Source: Gymnothorax reevesii
Taxonomy: Eukaryota > Chordata > Actinopteri > Anguilliformes > Muraenidae
Direction of reading: 5' to 3'
NCBI GenBank assembly: GCA_029721435.1
Contig: CM056573.1
Location: forward strand, 125,575,447 to 125,639,446
Length of the DNA: 64,000 nt
The notes beneath the pieces were generated by a model, which worked only from the letters and a program-made list of their open reading frames with translations, was not told the DNA's origin and made no database searches. Positions within the stretch are counted from its first letter, which is position 1; the number at the start of each line of letters is the position of its first letter. This document shows positions 11,886-22,875 of the stretch, in pieces. A program made the translations under genes and the position numbers.

Positions 11886-12320
11886 TAAGAACAAGCTCCC
11901 AAGGCCCTTTCTCAAGGGTTCTGGGCTTGGAACTGCACTACTGTTAATTCCTTAATAAGTGTGTTTCTCTGTCCACATTATAGGAAACAGGCTCCCAATT
12001 CTTCTCCAATCAGGAGGGTCGGAACTGCATTCCTCCAAAGCTGCTACAACAATTAGGATTAAAACCAACATTCCTCCTAAGCTACTGCTTCCTGTCAAGA
12101 GACAATTTGACTGTGGAAAAGAGTCACTTCATCTAGCTGTCATCCCTGAAAGCCACTAGCTGGCGACTGGCAACACCTCCTCACTTTGCCCACAACATCA
12201 GCACTGCACTGTACTTTCCTTTTCTGGGTTCCATCCCTTTGTTATCCTATTACTATCAATAAAGCCTACTTCAGACTGTTCTCTGCCTATGCACTTGATT
12301 ACTGGTCTGGATCATAACAG
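11886..12320 (+). mobile_element. LTR-like element, copy A
   Basis: This segment belongs to a family seen four times in the window. It starts near AAGAACAAGCTCCCAAG and carries two related internal blocks with AAGCTCC and GGGTC..GGAACTG. An AATAAA signal lies at about 12258. It ends in TTGATTACTGGTCTGGATCA followed by TAACA. A GTTAA precedes it (11881) and follows it (12321), which could be a 5-bp target duplication. There is no coding capacity. It could be a solo LTR or another terminal repeat. Confidence 0.55.
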
Positions 12321-15148
12321 TTAATTTGTCTTAATGAAATGAAATGAAATGCATTTATTTAAGACAAATGAACCATGTGTCAATTTCAATTGAGCATTCA
12401 ACAAAAACCTGTAGATGCAATGGGCCCCCAAGACCAACTTTGGGGAAAAAAGATCTGTGAATCTGTGATAGTTATCTTGACTCTCTAAAAGTTGATTCTG
12501 CGCCAAAAAATCTTTTTGCATATAGTACCAGAGTTACACAATGCTGACTCTCTGTGGTATCAAGTTCCAACATGGCTCTGGCCCTTAAGGAAACCTAGCT
12601 GCCACACTTCTATCTGTTCCTATGGCAGCTAGTGGCACCTAGGAATCCACTGGCCTTCCACAAGCCCATCTGCAGGCAGTGCATATGGAGGAAGGACACT
12701 CTGACGGCAGCCCTTTAGCATCACACTGAGGGGCAAGCTTGGCTTGGGTAGGGGGCATCTTCGTTGGCCAGAAATTTCAGGTGAGATCGGACAGTGAGGT
12801 CAATTGAGCATCGACCTACCCTGCACTCTGTTATGCCACCCGTCATCTTGTCTGACTATCCCTGTAATTCTATTATCTCAAATGAATGGTGTAGATTATG
12901 ACTCCTAGCCAGCACAATCCCCCGCCCCCCCTCCCAAAATCCCTTCCTGCTTGTTGCCACCACGTGTATGTGTTTGTTGGCCTCTCACCCCCAAAAGTCT
13001 CAGAGCCAAACCCATGGGCCTATCAGAGTGGACCGGCTCACAGCCAAACAGGGCAAGTTCAGCTCAGCCTCCTCAGGCTGCCAGATTAAAATGGCTTCCA
13101 GACAGTTACAGGGTCTGGTTAGCCAGCCAAAATGAGAGACATGCCACAAAAGATTTAGCTCTTTTGTGCTCTGCTGCGTCATTGCTGAGGTGAAGACAGG
13201 GGGGAGGTATGGCATTTTGAAGATAACAGCACATTTCACTACTTACCTCCTTTTTTCTTGCTTACCCTCCCTCTTGTCTCCTGCATCACTATACTGTTTT
13301 CTCCCAATCAGTCCTCCTCTGCGAGGGGTGGTGTCCAGGTACATGCAGTCAAATCCTCAGGTTTAAATCAACTGCTAACCAGTACATATGGTCCTGCTCT
13401 GGTCTGCTTGGGACTCATACATACATGCTTTGTTCTCCAATTTTTTTTTGTTAAAAAAAAATAAATAAAAAATCTCCAACAAGGATGTTCTGGGAGTTCA
13501 CAGAGGATTGTGGGATACTATGGACCACCAGCATGGGAGCTTTTTCCTGCGCAGCTGCTGGATGTCAGGATATCACGTTGGGCATTTCTCAAATTTGAGG
13601 TGAAACAAACGCTTTCTGAAACAATGGCAAGCATTTCTGTGAATGCCAGACCCATTTGCAAGACTGGCAAAAATTTAATTTTCTTTCACAGATGAAAAAG
13701 AAAAACACAGACCCTGCCTCTTCTTTGTGCGTCACTTGCTGCAGACAACATGTCAGCATACACTAAATGCCCACTACCGGGGTAATTTGTTCAGCTGACT
13801 TCATTTTTTTTTTTTTATCTGGACATCATCTATATGGTCAGGTAAATATAAATGAAACCTCTGCAGCTCTCTGGGGGCTACTGATCCAAACCCTTATCTC
13901 ATGTACTCCACTACCCGTACCCGTACCCGTACCCCTATCCCCAGTCCCTCATCTCCAACACTGCAACCCCTCCCCCTGACATTTCTGTTCCTGTAAGGTT
14001 CCTTTTTGCACTGAGGATGGTCTGATTCTGACCAAAAACGTTTTGCGCTGCACGCACTTTGGTAGCACTTTGCACTTTTTTATGGAATAAAACCCAATTA
14101 TTTTCTGTATTGGCTGATTTTGGTGTGTACTGGCTGATTTTGATTGATGGACTGTTCCTGTAAGGTGCCTTCATGCTGGAGAAAATGGCTACTTGCTGCA
14201 GCGCTGATATGCTACGCAAATATGCCAGTCCATGGACACAGCATGTAACAGGCTTATTCCCTCAGTCAATCTAGGCAAATCCAAAATATTGTCCATGGAG
14301 AATTTCCAAGTAAAAGGAAAACCATAAGAAGCTGTGAACCAGATCTGCTGTGGAAAATTCATCTCCAAAAAAAAAAAATCACTTACAGATGTGAGGAATT
14401 TACAAATTCAGCAAAGACTTGCAGTTCTAATATGCAAGCTCCACTAACTGTGCTCGCGTGTGACGCACACAATCACTGGCCCGTGAATTCGGCTGCACCA
14501 ATATCTGATGGCAGCAGTCGGCCGCCGTTGGTTTATTTTCTTGACGGAAAGGTACGGCGCAGATCTCCGAGTATATGAGGCCTGCGATTCCCAGGCTGCT
14601 TCCGGAATTTAAACAGATCTGAAGAGATGTTCCTCCGCTGCGAAACCCGGAGTGTCTGGCCTAATATCACTCCGAATCTCCCGAGAGATCGGGCAGAGAC
14701 AGTGGGAGTCGAGAACAGCGAGCGCACCCATTATTTTCTCATCAGCGGCCATCTGCCATCTCTGGAGCTCTGATACGGGAAGTGTGGGGGAATTCACCAG
14801 GGAACTGTCTGTGCAGGCTGGCAGTATATGTGCACATGAGCTGGTCAGGCCAGGCGAGCCACGTCAATGTAAAGGGGCTGCATCTGTGCAAATGAGCCAG
14901 TTTTCTGCATCCAAGCTACATCTGCAAAAAACACTAGTCTTGAGTCTCCACAAATCAGATCATCCAAAAATTGGACCAAAGAGGGGGCCTGACCTTCCTT
15001 GAGCAATGGAGAGTTGAGGCCCAACAGATATGTTGGTCTTATTGTGCATTGAATTATTTTTCTTTGTATTTTGTTTACTTTTTGTGTTGGGCCAACAGCA
15101 TGTCTGTAAAATTAACTGTAGCCTGGAATTGCAGTTGCAGAGTTATTG
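12321..15148. other. No gene seen; GC-richer block at 14.4-14.9 kb
   Basis: A GAAAT microsatellite lies at about 12336-12352. Between 14430 and 14900 the base composition rises and the sequence is complex and non-repetitive, without an open frame I can support. It might be regulatory or unique ancestral DNA. Confidence 0.4.
13912..13940 (+). repeat. CCCGTA hexanucleotide repeat
   Basis: About four units of CCCGTA run from 13914, ending in a degenerate CCCCTA. Short simple repeat. Confidence 0.8.
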
Positions 15149-16250
15149 TACAACCCCAATTCAGAAATAGTTGGGGACAAAGTGTAAATTGTGAATAAAA
15201 TCAAAACGCAATGACTTTCAAATCACAACAGCCAGTATTCACAATAGAACAGAGATGACACAGAAAGTGTCGAAACTGAGAAATTTTACAATTTTATCCT
15301 CAAAATGAGCTCATTCCAAATTTGATGGCTGCTACAGGTCTCAAAAAAAGTTGGGACAGGGGCCTGTTTACCATGGTGTACCATCCCTTCTTTTTCTAAC
15401 ACAGAGTGGAGGTGTCTGGGCATTGAAGAGACAAGTTTCCTGAGTTTACCCCTTGCAATTTGATCCCAGTCTTGTTTAATACAGGCTTCCAGCTGCTGGA
15501 GAGTTTTTGGTCTCGTTTGACAGACTTATTGTTTAATTATGCGCCAAATGTTCTCAATCAGTGAAAGATTGGGACTGCAGGCAGGCCAGTTAAGCACTCG
15601 AACTCTTCTACTACGAAGCCATGCTGTTGTAATAGCTGCAGTATGTGTTTTTGCATTGTCCTGCTGAAATACACAAGGCCTTCCCTGGATTAGATGTTGT
15701 CAGAAGGGGAGCACATGTTGCTCTAAAACCTCTATATACATTTCAGCGTTTATGGTGCTTTTTAAAACATGCAAGTGTCGCACACCATATGCACAAATGT
15801 ATCCTGAGCTTTTGAACTTTACGCTGATAACAGGAGGGGTGGTCTTTCTCCTCCTTAGCCCGGAGGGCACAACGCCAATGATTTCCAACAAGAATGTCAA
15901 ATTTGGACTTGTCTGACCACAGGACACTTTTCTACAGTCCATTTTAAATGAGCCTTGGCCCACAGAATACAGCGGCGCATCTCTGGATCATACTCAACAA
16001 TGGCTTCCTTTTTGGATGATAGAGTTTTAGCTGGCACCTGTGGATGGCACAGCGGACTGTGTTTACTGACAGTGGTTTTCTTGAAGTATTCCTGGGCCCA
16101 TTTAGTAATATCAATGACAGAATTGACATTATTGTCAATGGGTGGCATCAGCCTCATGAGTGGGTTTTCCCTCCTACTGTTCATTTTACAGAGCAAACGT
16201 AATTCTTTGTTAAAAGCCATGTGAAACAAATCAGAGCACTTAACCAAGTT
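15149..16250 (-). mobile_element. Truncated Tc1-type transposon with ACAACCCCAATTC end
   Basis: The left boundary carries the terminal motif ACAACCCCAATTCAGAAATA followed by GTTGGGGACAA. A similar AAAAAGTTGGGACAGGGGCC occurs further in at 15345. The inverted counterpart expected on the right is absent before about 16330, so the copy is truncated on the side of the transposase N-terminus. Confidence 0.7.
15330..16247 (-). pseudogene. Tc1-type transposase fragment
   Basis: Read on the minus strand, the segment holds a middle part of a Tc1 transposase (CAIHRCQLKLYHPKRKP, then [14 protein letters not shown]), followed in other frames by the catalytic core. CVFQQDNAKTHTA supplies the second Asp and WPACSPNLSLIENIW the Glu, separated by 34 residues (DD34E). 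The remainder runs through ARGKLRKLVSSMPRHL. The usual LWSDES first-Asp block is disrupted near 15905. The N-terminal DNA-binding domains are not recognisable. At least three frame changes and a TAA after the IENIW block make it non-functional. Confidence 0.8.
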
Positions 16251-16558
16251 TTGTCCTGTTCTTCCTTGTTTCCTGGTGCCCTGCTACACGCCCCAGAGCC
16301 ACTCGTTGTCATCCTGAAAGTTGAGATTCACAGATCTTTCCCCTAAGGACTCAGAATTCAGTATACAGACAATTCCTGTCGAAAACTGAATTTTCATGTC
16401 CACTATGGAAAGGGGAGGGGTGAGAGGTGAGAGGTAAAAGGTTGGAATGAATTATACAGCAGAGCTTATTTCTGAGGAACTTCCTCATTAGTTCCTCAGG
16501 GTGAGAAAGAACCATAGGGCAGAGAAAAGGGGAAAGAGCAAGAAAGAGAGAGGCAGAG

Positions 16559-16584
16559 ACTGAGAGAGAGAGAGAGAGAGAGAG
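16559..16584 (+). repeat. (GA)n microsatellite
   Basis: Alternating GA inside a purine-rich stretch (16500-16600). Confidence 0.9.
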
Positions 16585-17519
16585 AAGAGGGGAGATTCAA
16601 TATAAAAATTGACAGTGTGATATTGTTCTTTCAGAATATTCTCCCTCATTATCAATTTGCTGCACACTACATCTGCTCTAACTGATTTCAGTGTGCTGAG
16701 GCAATGTTTACATTTGCTCTCCCCTTTCTGCCAATTGAATAACTTGAATTCCAATTTGAATTTGACAGAGAAAAGGAGAGAGAAGGTACGTAACAAAGCT
16801 CAGCCATACAGTGAATAATTGTTTATTTAATACGTATATCACTAGAACCTATAAATCACTATGGATTACATCAGTTCTGCATATATTAGATTAATGCGTT
16901 TTTGTTCCCTTTGGTGGGGTCAGAGGGGTGATAATATAAAATAGCTCAAATCAGTAGTTGAACCGAGGTTAAGAGATTAAATGCTTTTGCAGAGGTGGCA
17001 TTATGAGTGGCAGAGTATGCATTATATGATTTTTATTGTGGGTTGATAGGGGTCTGTGAATTTGAAAAGAATTCACTTTGTGAAATTAAGAGGCACGGCT
17101 GGGCTTTTTGTGATTTTTTTTTTTTAAACGTTTCTCAGTGCAGAATTTCTAAAATAACAGAAAGATACAAAGGTCTGGAAAGGAATGAAAGGTTTTTTTT
17201 TAAATTTATGTAATGATAACTGTCTGGGGGATGAATATCATGCTTTGCTTGAATGTATAAACACAAGCACTGTTGAGAAAATGAAGAAGTACTTGTAAAA
17301 ATAATTTGTAAATCATCGGTCTTTGGGTAAAGTTTTATTATTGCAGACAGATAATCCAATAAATATTTTGTAAACTGGATGCTTTAAAAGTAGTGTTCTG
17401 CCTCTCTGTAAATGACTTTGTTTGTTTTCCATACAATGGTGTGCAGTCCAGAGTAAATACATTATGAAATCTGAGAAATCAGAAAGACAGGGAGGAAGGA
17501 AAAGTGAGTGAGAAAACAG

Positions 17520-17588
17520 ACAGTGGGCGAGAGGGAGGGAGAGCGAGAATGTGTGTGTGTGTATGAGAGAGAGAGAGAGAGAGAGAGC
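17520..17588 (+). repeat. GA/TG compound microsatellite
   Basis: Purine-rich GAGAGG units pass into TGTGTGTGTGTG and then a pure GA run. Confidence 0.9.
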
Positions 17589-17773
17589 GCAGGAAATGAT
17601 ACAGGCACATTCTCTCCAGGTGTATAATCCTGAGATTACTGCCCCCTCTTCTTCAGCTCTCTAATCTCCCAGCTCCAGCAGCAGGGAATTGATTTTAAGA
17701 TTCTCTAAATCAATTACTCTGCTGTCCAAGGTCCTGACACCAGGACTTCCATCTGTGTACAGCTGCTGCAAGA

Positions 17774-18002
17774 GTGCATGCAGACACAAACCCACCCACA
17801 CACATACACACACACAAACACACAAGCACACACTCACACACAGTTATACCCACGCACACTAACATATGCGGACACACAAGACTTCTATTTCTGTACTGCT
17901 GCTGCAACAGTGCAAGAGTGCAGACACAGACTCACAGACACAAACCCAAACACCCACTTGGACATATAAGATCACTCACACACACGCACGCACGCACGCT
18001 CG

Positions 18003-18052
<50 letters not shown>
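17774..18052 (+). repeat. Long degenerate (CA)n region with a pure run at 18006-18051
   Basis: Interrupted CA dinucleotides, including CACG units, lead into an uninterrupted CA array of more than 20 units. Near 17762-17778 and 17900-17925 a block around GCTGCTGCAA.AGTGCA.GCAGACACA is present twice, so part of the array is a local duplication. The histidine/threonine-rich frames here are translation of the repeat. Confidence 0.9.
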
Positions 18053-18053
<1 letters not shown>

Positions 18054-18479
18054 GTGCAAAGTCAAACATACACAGAATTGAACCACTGAAAAAGCTAGCC
18101 CCCAGATTGATTGTATATCTGTCCATCCCTAGCTTTGTAAGGGCAGAGGTCTTCATCAGCTGACCCTCAAAATCCCCAAACAGGTTATCTCATCGAGACA
18201 AACATGACATTGGCCCAAACGGTCAAAACCCATGACAGCAAAGAAATGACCAACAAGCCGTTCCCACAAGTCACAAGTGTTGAGCCCCAAAATTAAACAG
18301 CCACTGGATGCCTACCTTTTCGAATTGAACCCAGCCAACTAAAAAAATTATTCATGGTTTCTGTGGAGGGTATTCCTCTGGTGAAGTTATCCTGCTTTTC
18401 TGGTCTGAGCGAAACTTTTTTTGGAACTCTTCATTTTCTCATTTTTGGCATCAGAGGAGCATACTGTAAACTTTAGAGG

Positions 18480-19260
18480 CCAGAAATCATGTAATTAAAC
18501 CAGCAATTAATTCATTTGCCAATAAAATGTAAATCATGACGACCCCCGAGTAACATGTTGACACAGCTGTGAAAATGAGCAGTTGATATTTTCATTAAGT
18601 TTTTATTAGAAAAATTAAAGGGGCCAATCGATCGCAGCTGCTCTTGGTCACGCCACAGAGCATTTGTTTTGCCAGTTCAAATCGTGACCTCTGTTTTTTT
18701 TTTGGGGTCATTTTCATCACTGACCACCTCACCACACCCTGGGCTTTTATGACGTCACCACTGGGGTCATTGCCCAGGAGATGACCCCTGCTGCTCAACA
18801 CTTTCCTGCCCGGTGAACTGTCGGTATCACATTTCCCAAGTTGCATTATTAGAGGGATTAAGGACAAGAATAAGGTTGTAAGCAGTATTGATGAGGACAG
18901 GGAGCTGAAATTGAATAAAAGTATTGTTGTGAGAATGCTGGAGCAGATTTGAAGGGCATATGTTACAGCCTACTTCCAAGCTGCCTGGAAACTCCAGCTC
19001 ATTAAAATAGACGATGCGAGTGGAGCAGTGTGGAGTACCAGGGCCGTCAAAAAAAAAAAAAAAAAGAAATGGAGTGACAATCTGAATGTCAGGAGGGCAA
19101 GGGGGAAGAAACATGGAAAGCCAGCATTTTTTTCCCGTTGCGTTTCCCTCTTCTTTAACGGTGACATTTGTTGCAGCCGGATTGCAATTCTTTTTTGCCA
19201 GGTGTACAAATAATGTGCGGTTTATTGCCAATTAAGCTAATGAGCTGCACAAAGACCCGG
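18480..19260. other. Candidate conserved non-coding region
   Basis: Complex, non-repetitive, AT-rich sequence with several homeodomain-type sites (CAATTAATTC near 18505, ATTAAGC near 19230) and E-box-like CAGCTG. No frame is convincing. The look is that of deeply conserved non-coding elements in fish genomes, but this is inference only. Confidence 0.25.
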
Positions 19261-19751
19261 GGGGGATTGTCGCCGGCATGACAAAAACAACACCCCAAAA
19301 AAAAAGTAAGAAAAGGAGAAAAATATTGTGGGCACTTGGGAGCAGGTGACAGAAGCTTTTCCAAGGAGAACCCCACCCCCAAACACCCACATTTCCCAAA
19401 GGAATTAGAACGCTCCGGGGGGGAAGCGGAATTTTCTACTTTCTTACACCAGCCGGTTTATTTCCAGGGAGAGCAGAAACGTTACCTGACAGATGCCTAC
19501 TGTAGGCCTGCCTTCCGGCATTCTGGAGGGGAACACCATCAATAGTTTTGAATGTTTTTTCCTCTCACACCTAGCAGGAAAACTGGGAATGGGACAGCCC
19601 AGGGAGCCATAAACTGCTTTAAACTGACTGAATTTAACAATTAAATTAACACACTCTTTCCTTGTTATTTTAACTGTAAGTAGAGGCCTGCATACATTTA
19701 ACTGTGTTTTATGGTTAACGCATACAGAACTCGGAACTCATTGAAAATTTA

Positions 19752-19767
19752 CAGTTAAAATAACTGG
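19752..19767 (+). repeat. Repeat motif split by the SINE, left part
   Basis: CAGTTAAAATAACTGG here continues on the far side of the SINE as CAAAAAAGGTGCCAGTTTAC (20269-20288). The same motif is present, rearranged, at 43280-43356, so the SINE landed in a dispersed repeat. Confidence 0.6.
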
Positions 19768-19768
19768 C

Positions 19769-20257
19769 GGGGCTGCCGGGTGGCTCACACGGTTAAGGCA
19801 CTGCGCTGCAGTGCTGAGGTGATCACCACGTCGCGGGTTCGAGCCTCGGCGTACCCACCGGCAGGGGTCGGCAGCTTTTTCAGAGTAGCGCACAATTGGC
19901 TATCGCGCTACAGGGTTACAAATTGGGAAGGGACTGCCGGATTTGGGTATTCGATAACAGCCTTGTTCGTTGCTCCAGCGCCTCCTGTTGGCCAGACGGG
20001 CGCTCATCAGGAAGACTCCGGCTTGGTTCATGTCCGGGTATCCTCCGCCCTCGCTCTGAACTTGCGAAGATTCAACCAGCGAGTGTATAAGAATCAGTGG
20101 CTGACAGGCACGTGCTTCGGAGGAGAGCCGTGAACTGTCTTCACTATCCTGAGTTGGCAGCAAGGGGTCGCATACGAGCAAGCTTTGTACATAGTTCCCT
20201 AATTGGGCATTCCAGATTCGGGTGGGATTGGAGATGCCAAATTTTTATTAAAAAAAA
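19769..20257 (+). mobile_element. tRNA-derived SINE with target-site duplications
   Basis: A non-coding retroposon transcribed by RNA polymerase III. The tRNA-like head carries an A box TGGCTCACACGG (19781-19792) and a B box GGTTCGAGCC (19836-19845), with normal spacing. A tRNA-unrelated body of about 350 bp follows and ends in an A-run at 20250-20260. The flanks AAAATAACTGG (19757-19767 and 20258-20268) form a direct target duplication, typical of LINE-mediated insertion. Intact boxes and duplications suggest a fairly recent copy. Confidence 0.88.
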
Positions 20258-20288
20258 AAAATAACTGGCAAAAAAGGTGCCAGTTTAC

Positions 20289-21997
20289 AACAGTGTTCGT
20301 CCCTCCCTCTCTCTCTCTCCCTCTGCTCTTCTCCATCATTTCTTCCAGGTCTGTCCTTTTTAGTCCAACATGGTGGAAGAGTGTCACCGACTACAACAGC
20401 AAAGGCTGAAATATTATCTTGGGAGAAAGATTTTAACCTTCAGAATACAATTCTTGATTCTGGCACAAGGAGAACATGTCAGATGGTGACAGCCCGAAGC
20501 AGGCACGTGGCTCTTAATCATTACCCAAAGAGCACAGGGATTATTTTTAATGCTCCCTAGGATTACCAGAGGAAGACTTGTATGCCTATATGAATAAAAC
20601 TGACTGTATCGGAGCACAGACAGTACCAAATTACATTTTGGCAAATGATGCTTTTTTTTCTTTTTTTATCCACGTTGATCACAATGTTCTATTACTTTTT
20701 AGCACATCTTGTAAAAGTTCAGCAAAATGAAAGTCAGGCTGTAAGAAATCATCTCCACTTGTACGAATAAGTTGCAGCTTTATATCCGTAGACACATTTT
20801 TCTTCGAACTGAGCTTTTGTACTTAAGACTGTCATTTTGTGTTCATGTGACTTCACCTCCCCCCCCCATCCCGCCATGATAGTTCCAATTTCACACTGAG
20901 AACTATGGTTCGTAGCATGCTAGTATAGCATAGATATCGCGCTGTTTATAAATAATTCATAAACAAAATGTACCATCATACACGCCATAGAACATGGCAG
21001 AATCCAGAAGCGAAAAAAAAAAAAAATCCTCTCCTATGCATTTTAAACACAGCTGGTCCTCTTTCAGAAAATACTCGCTTATTTATCAAAAAAATTGTCT
21101 GGGGAAGTTTGATGCCTGCATTCCCCATGGTTAACTTGGCTATTGCTATCACGTGAAAATAATGTAAAATGCGAAAACAGTGCAAATCAAAATCTGTTAA
21201 TCATTTTCACAACCATTATTTACTGGAAGACAAATGTTCTCCAGAGGAGATGAGGAAACCAGAGACGTTTTGGAATAGTCTAAAAAATGTTTTTTGTTGT
21301 GTTCAAGCAACAACAAACAAAAAAAAAAGATAACTGAAATATGCATAAATGTGAAGGAAAGCAGGTTAGCCGAAGAGAACAAACACTTAATGTCACCAGG
21401 CTGGGCAGGTGTGAATACATGCTGTATTCTGAGAGAGACAAAACCCCATATAGAAAATGCAGGACATTTGAAGTTTCCCTTTAGCATTGCAGTCAACACA
21501 GCCCTTGGCCGACTGAAAGTTTTGAAGCTGACATGAAACACGACAGGAAAACATCTGCAGGTGCACAAAGGTCCCTATAGGGCACTCGGCAGAGCGCATA
21601 CCTCTGCCATACCATACATCTGTTCTTTTGCGGACAGAATATGATATGGTTCACTTCCAAAATTAAATCAATCAATCAATAAATCAATTTTGTGCCAAAT
21701 GTTCATAACTTTTTGAGTCATCCAGTCAGAAATATCACACAGACCTGTGTTACACATTTAATTCTTCTGGATCCAGAGTCTAGAGTTTTAGATCACTTCC
21801 AAAATTTAGTTAACGCATCCCTGCTTTACCACCAATCATTCTGCCAAATTTCGGAGCAGCCAAGATTTACTCAAACATACCCAATCTTTTCAAAACTGAA
21901 ACCAACATAGGCAGGCAATAAATGCCAGAACCTCTCCCAGGCCCATATTTGTCTGGCCTCTTGCGGATGAAGACCTGCGCAAAGTTCACTAAATATG
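20289..21997. other. No gene seen
   Basis: A CT-rich run lies at 20297-20325 and an A-run at 21014-21026. AATCAATCAATCAATAAATC lies near 21666. Otherwise the sequence is unique-looking and AT-rich, without an open frame that resembles a known protein. Confidence 0.5.
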
Positions 21998-22574
21998 TGT
22001 GATGGTGCGTTCAGGAACCACACGAGAGAGAGGTAAATCCAAAAAATGTATGCCTTTAATGAGGTCCGGGTCAAACAAGAATTGCCAAGCCACAATACAA
22101 AATCCAAAAACAGAGTTGACTAGACAGGCAGGGGTCAGAACCAGAAAAACAGATGAACAAAAGGTATAAAGACGGTAGGCAAAAAGTCGTAGTCGATGAA
22201 CCAACCAAGGGTCATACACAGGGCATCCAAACACAGAAATCGTGGTCATACAAAAATAGGTTGAAATCCAAAAAGACAAAAACAGTACAAAAAGGGCAAT
22301 GGCAAGAATCTCAGTTGGACAAACCAGTCAAAGAAATACAATACTTAATGGCATACAAGGCGCTCTGCACAAAGAAATATTGATCAACGTTATGACAAAG
22401 TCAGAACTGCAGTGAGAACTCTTAAATAGACGAGAGGGAAGTCACATGCTAAGCAGGGAACAGGTGAGCTGGGTCAGACTAATTACAACAGGAGAATCAC
22501 TTGAGGGAAACCCTAACCATGAAAATTGGTGAAAGCCAAGACATGGATGGGGATCACACAAACAGCCTATGACA
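21998..22574 (-). mobile_element. Solo-LTR-like element
   Basis: On the minus strand the segment begins TGTCATAGGCTG (22574) and ends GCACCATCACA (21998), giving TG...CA termini. It has a TATTTAAGAG promoter-like box at about 22425 and ATTAAA at about 22057 as a possible polyadenylation signal, in the right order for U3-R-U5. No internal coding region adjoins it and no target duplication is clear. It is most likely a solo LTR of a retrovirus-like or gypsy-like element. Confidence 0.6.
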
Positions 22575-22875
22575 CTTAAAGAGCTCCGGTCCAGGAGTTC
22601 TAAGTGCACAGAAAATGAGTGCAGGAAAGTAATTAAGCACGTGCGAGAGATCTCACAGAAACTCAGGGGGAGACAAGTAAAGCTGAGCAAGAGGCGGAGA
22701 CTAGAATAGGGTGATTGCTGAGAGGGAATTAGTACAATTAGTAGCGGTTCAACTTTACAGATTTAACTAGAGTGCTCATTAGAAAGTAAGTTGTTAAATA
22801 CATCTAATGATGCAGATTCTTGGACACATTATCAGTGTTGTACCTGGGTTCATCGGGGTTTCGGGTCTTTCAACA

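Noticed and set aside
13912..13940. Telomere-like or CRISPR-like array
   Set aside because: A short CCCGTA simple repeat without spacers; no CRISPR array or prokaryotic feature exists in the window.
17774..18163. 129-codon His/Thr-rich frame
   Set aside because: Translation of a CA microsatellite.
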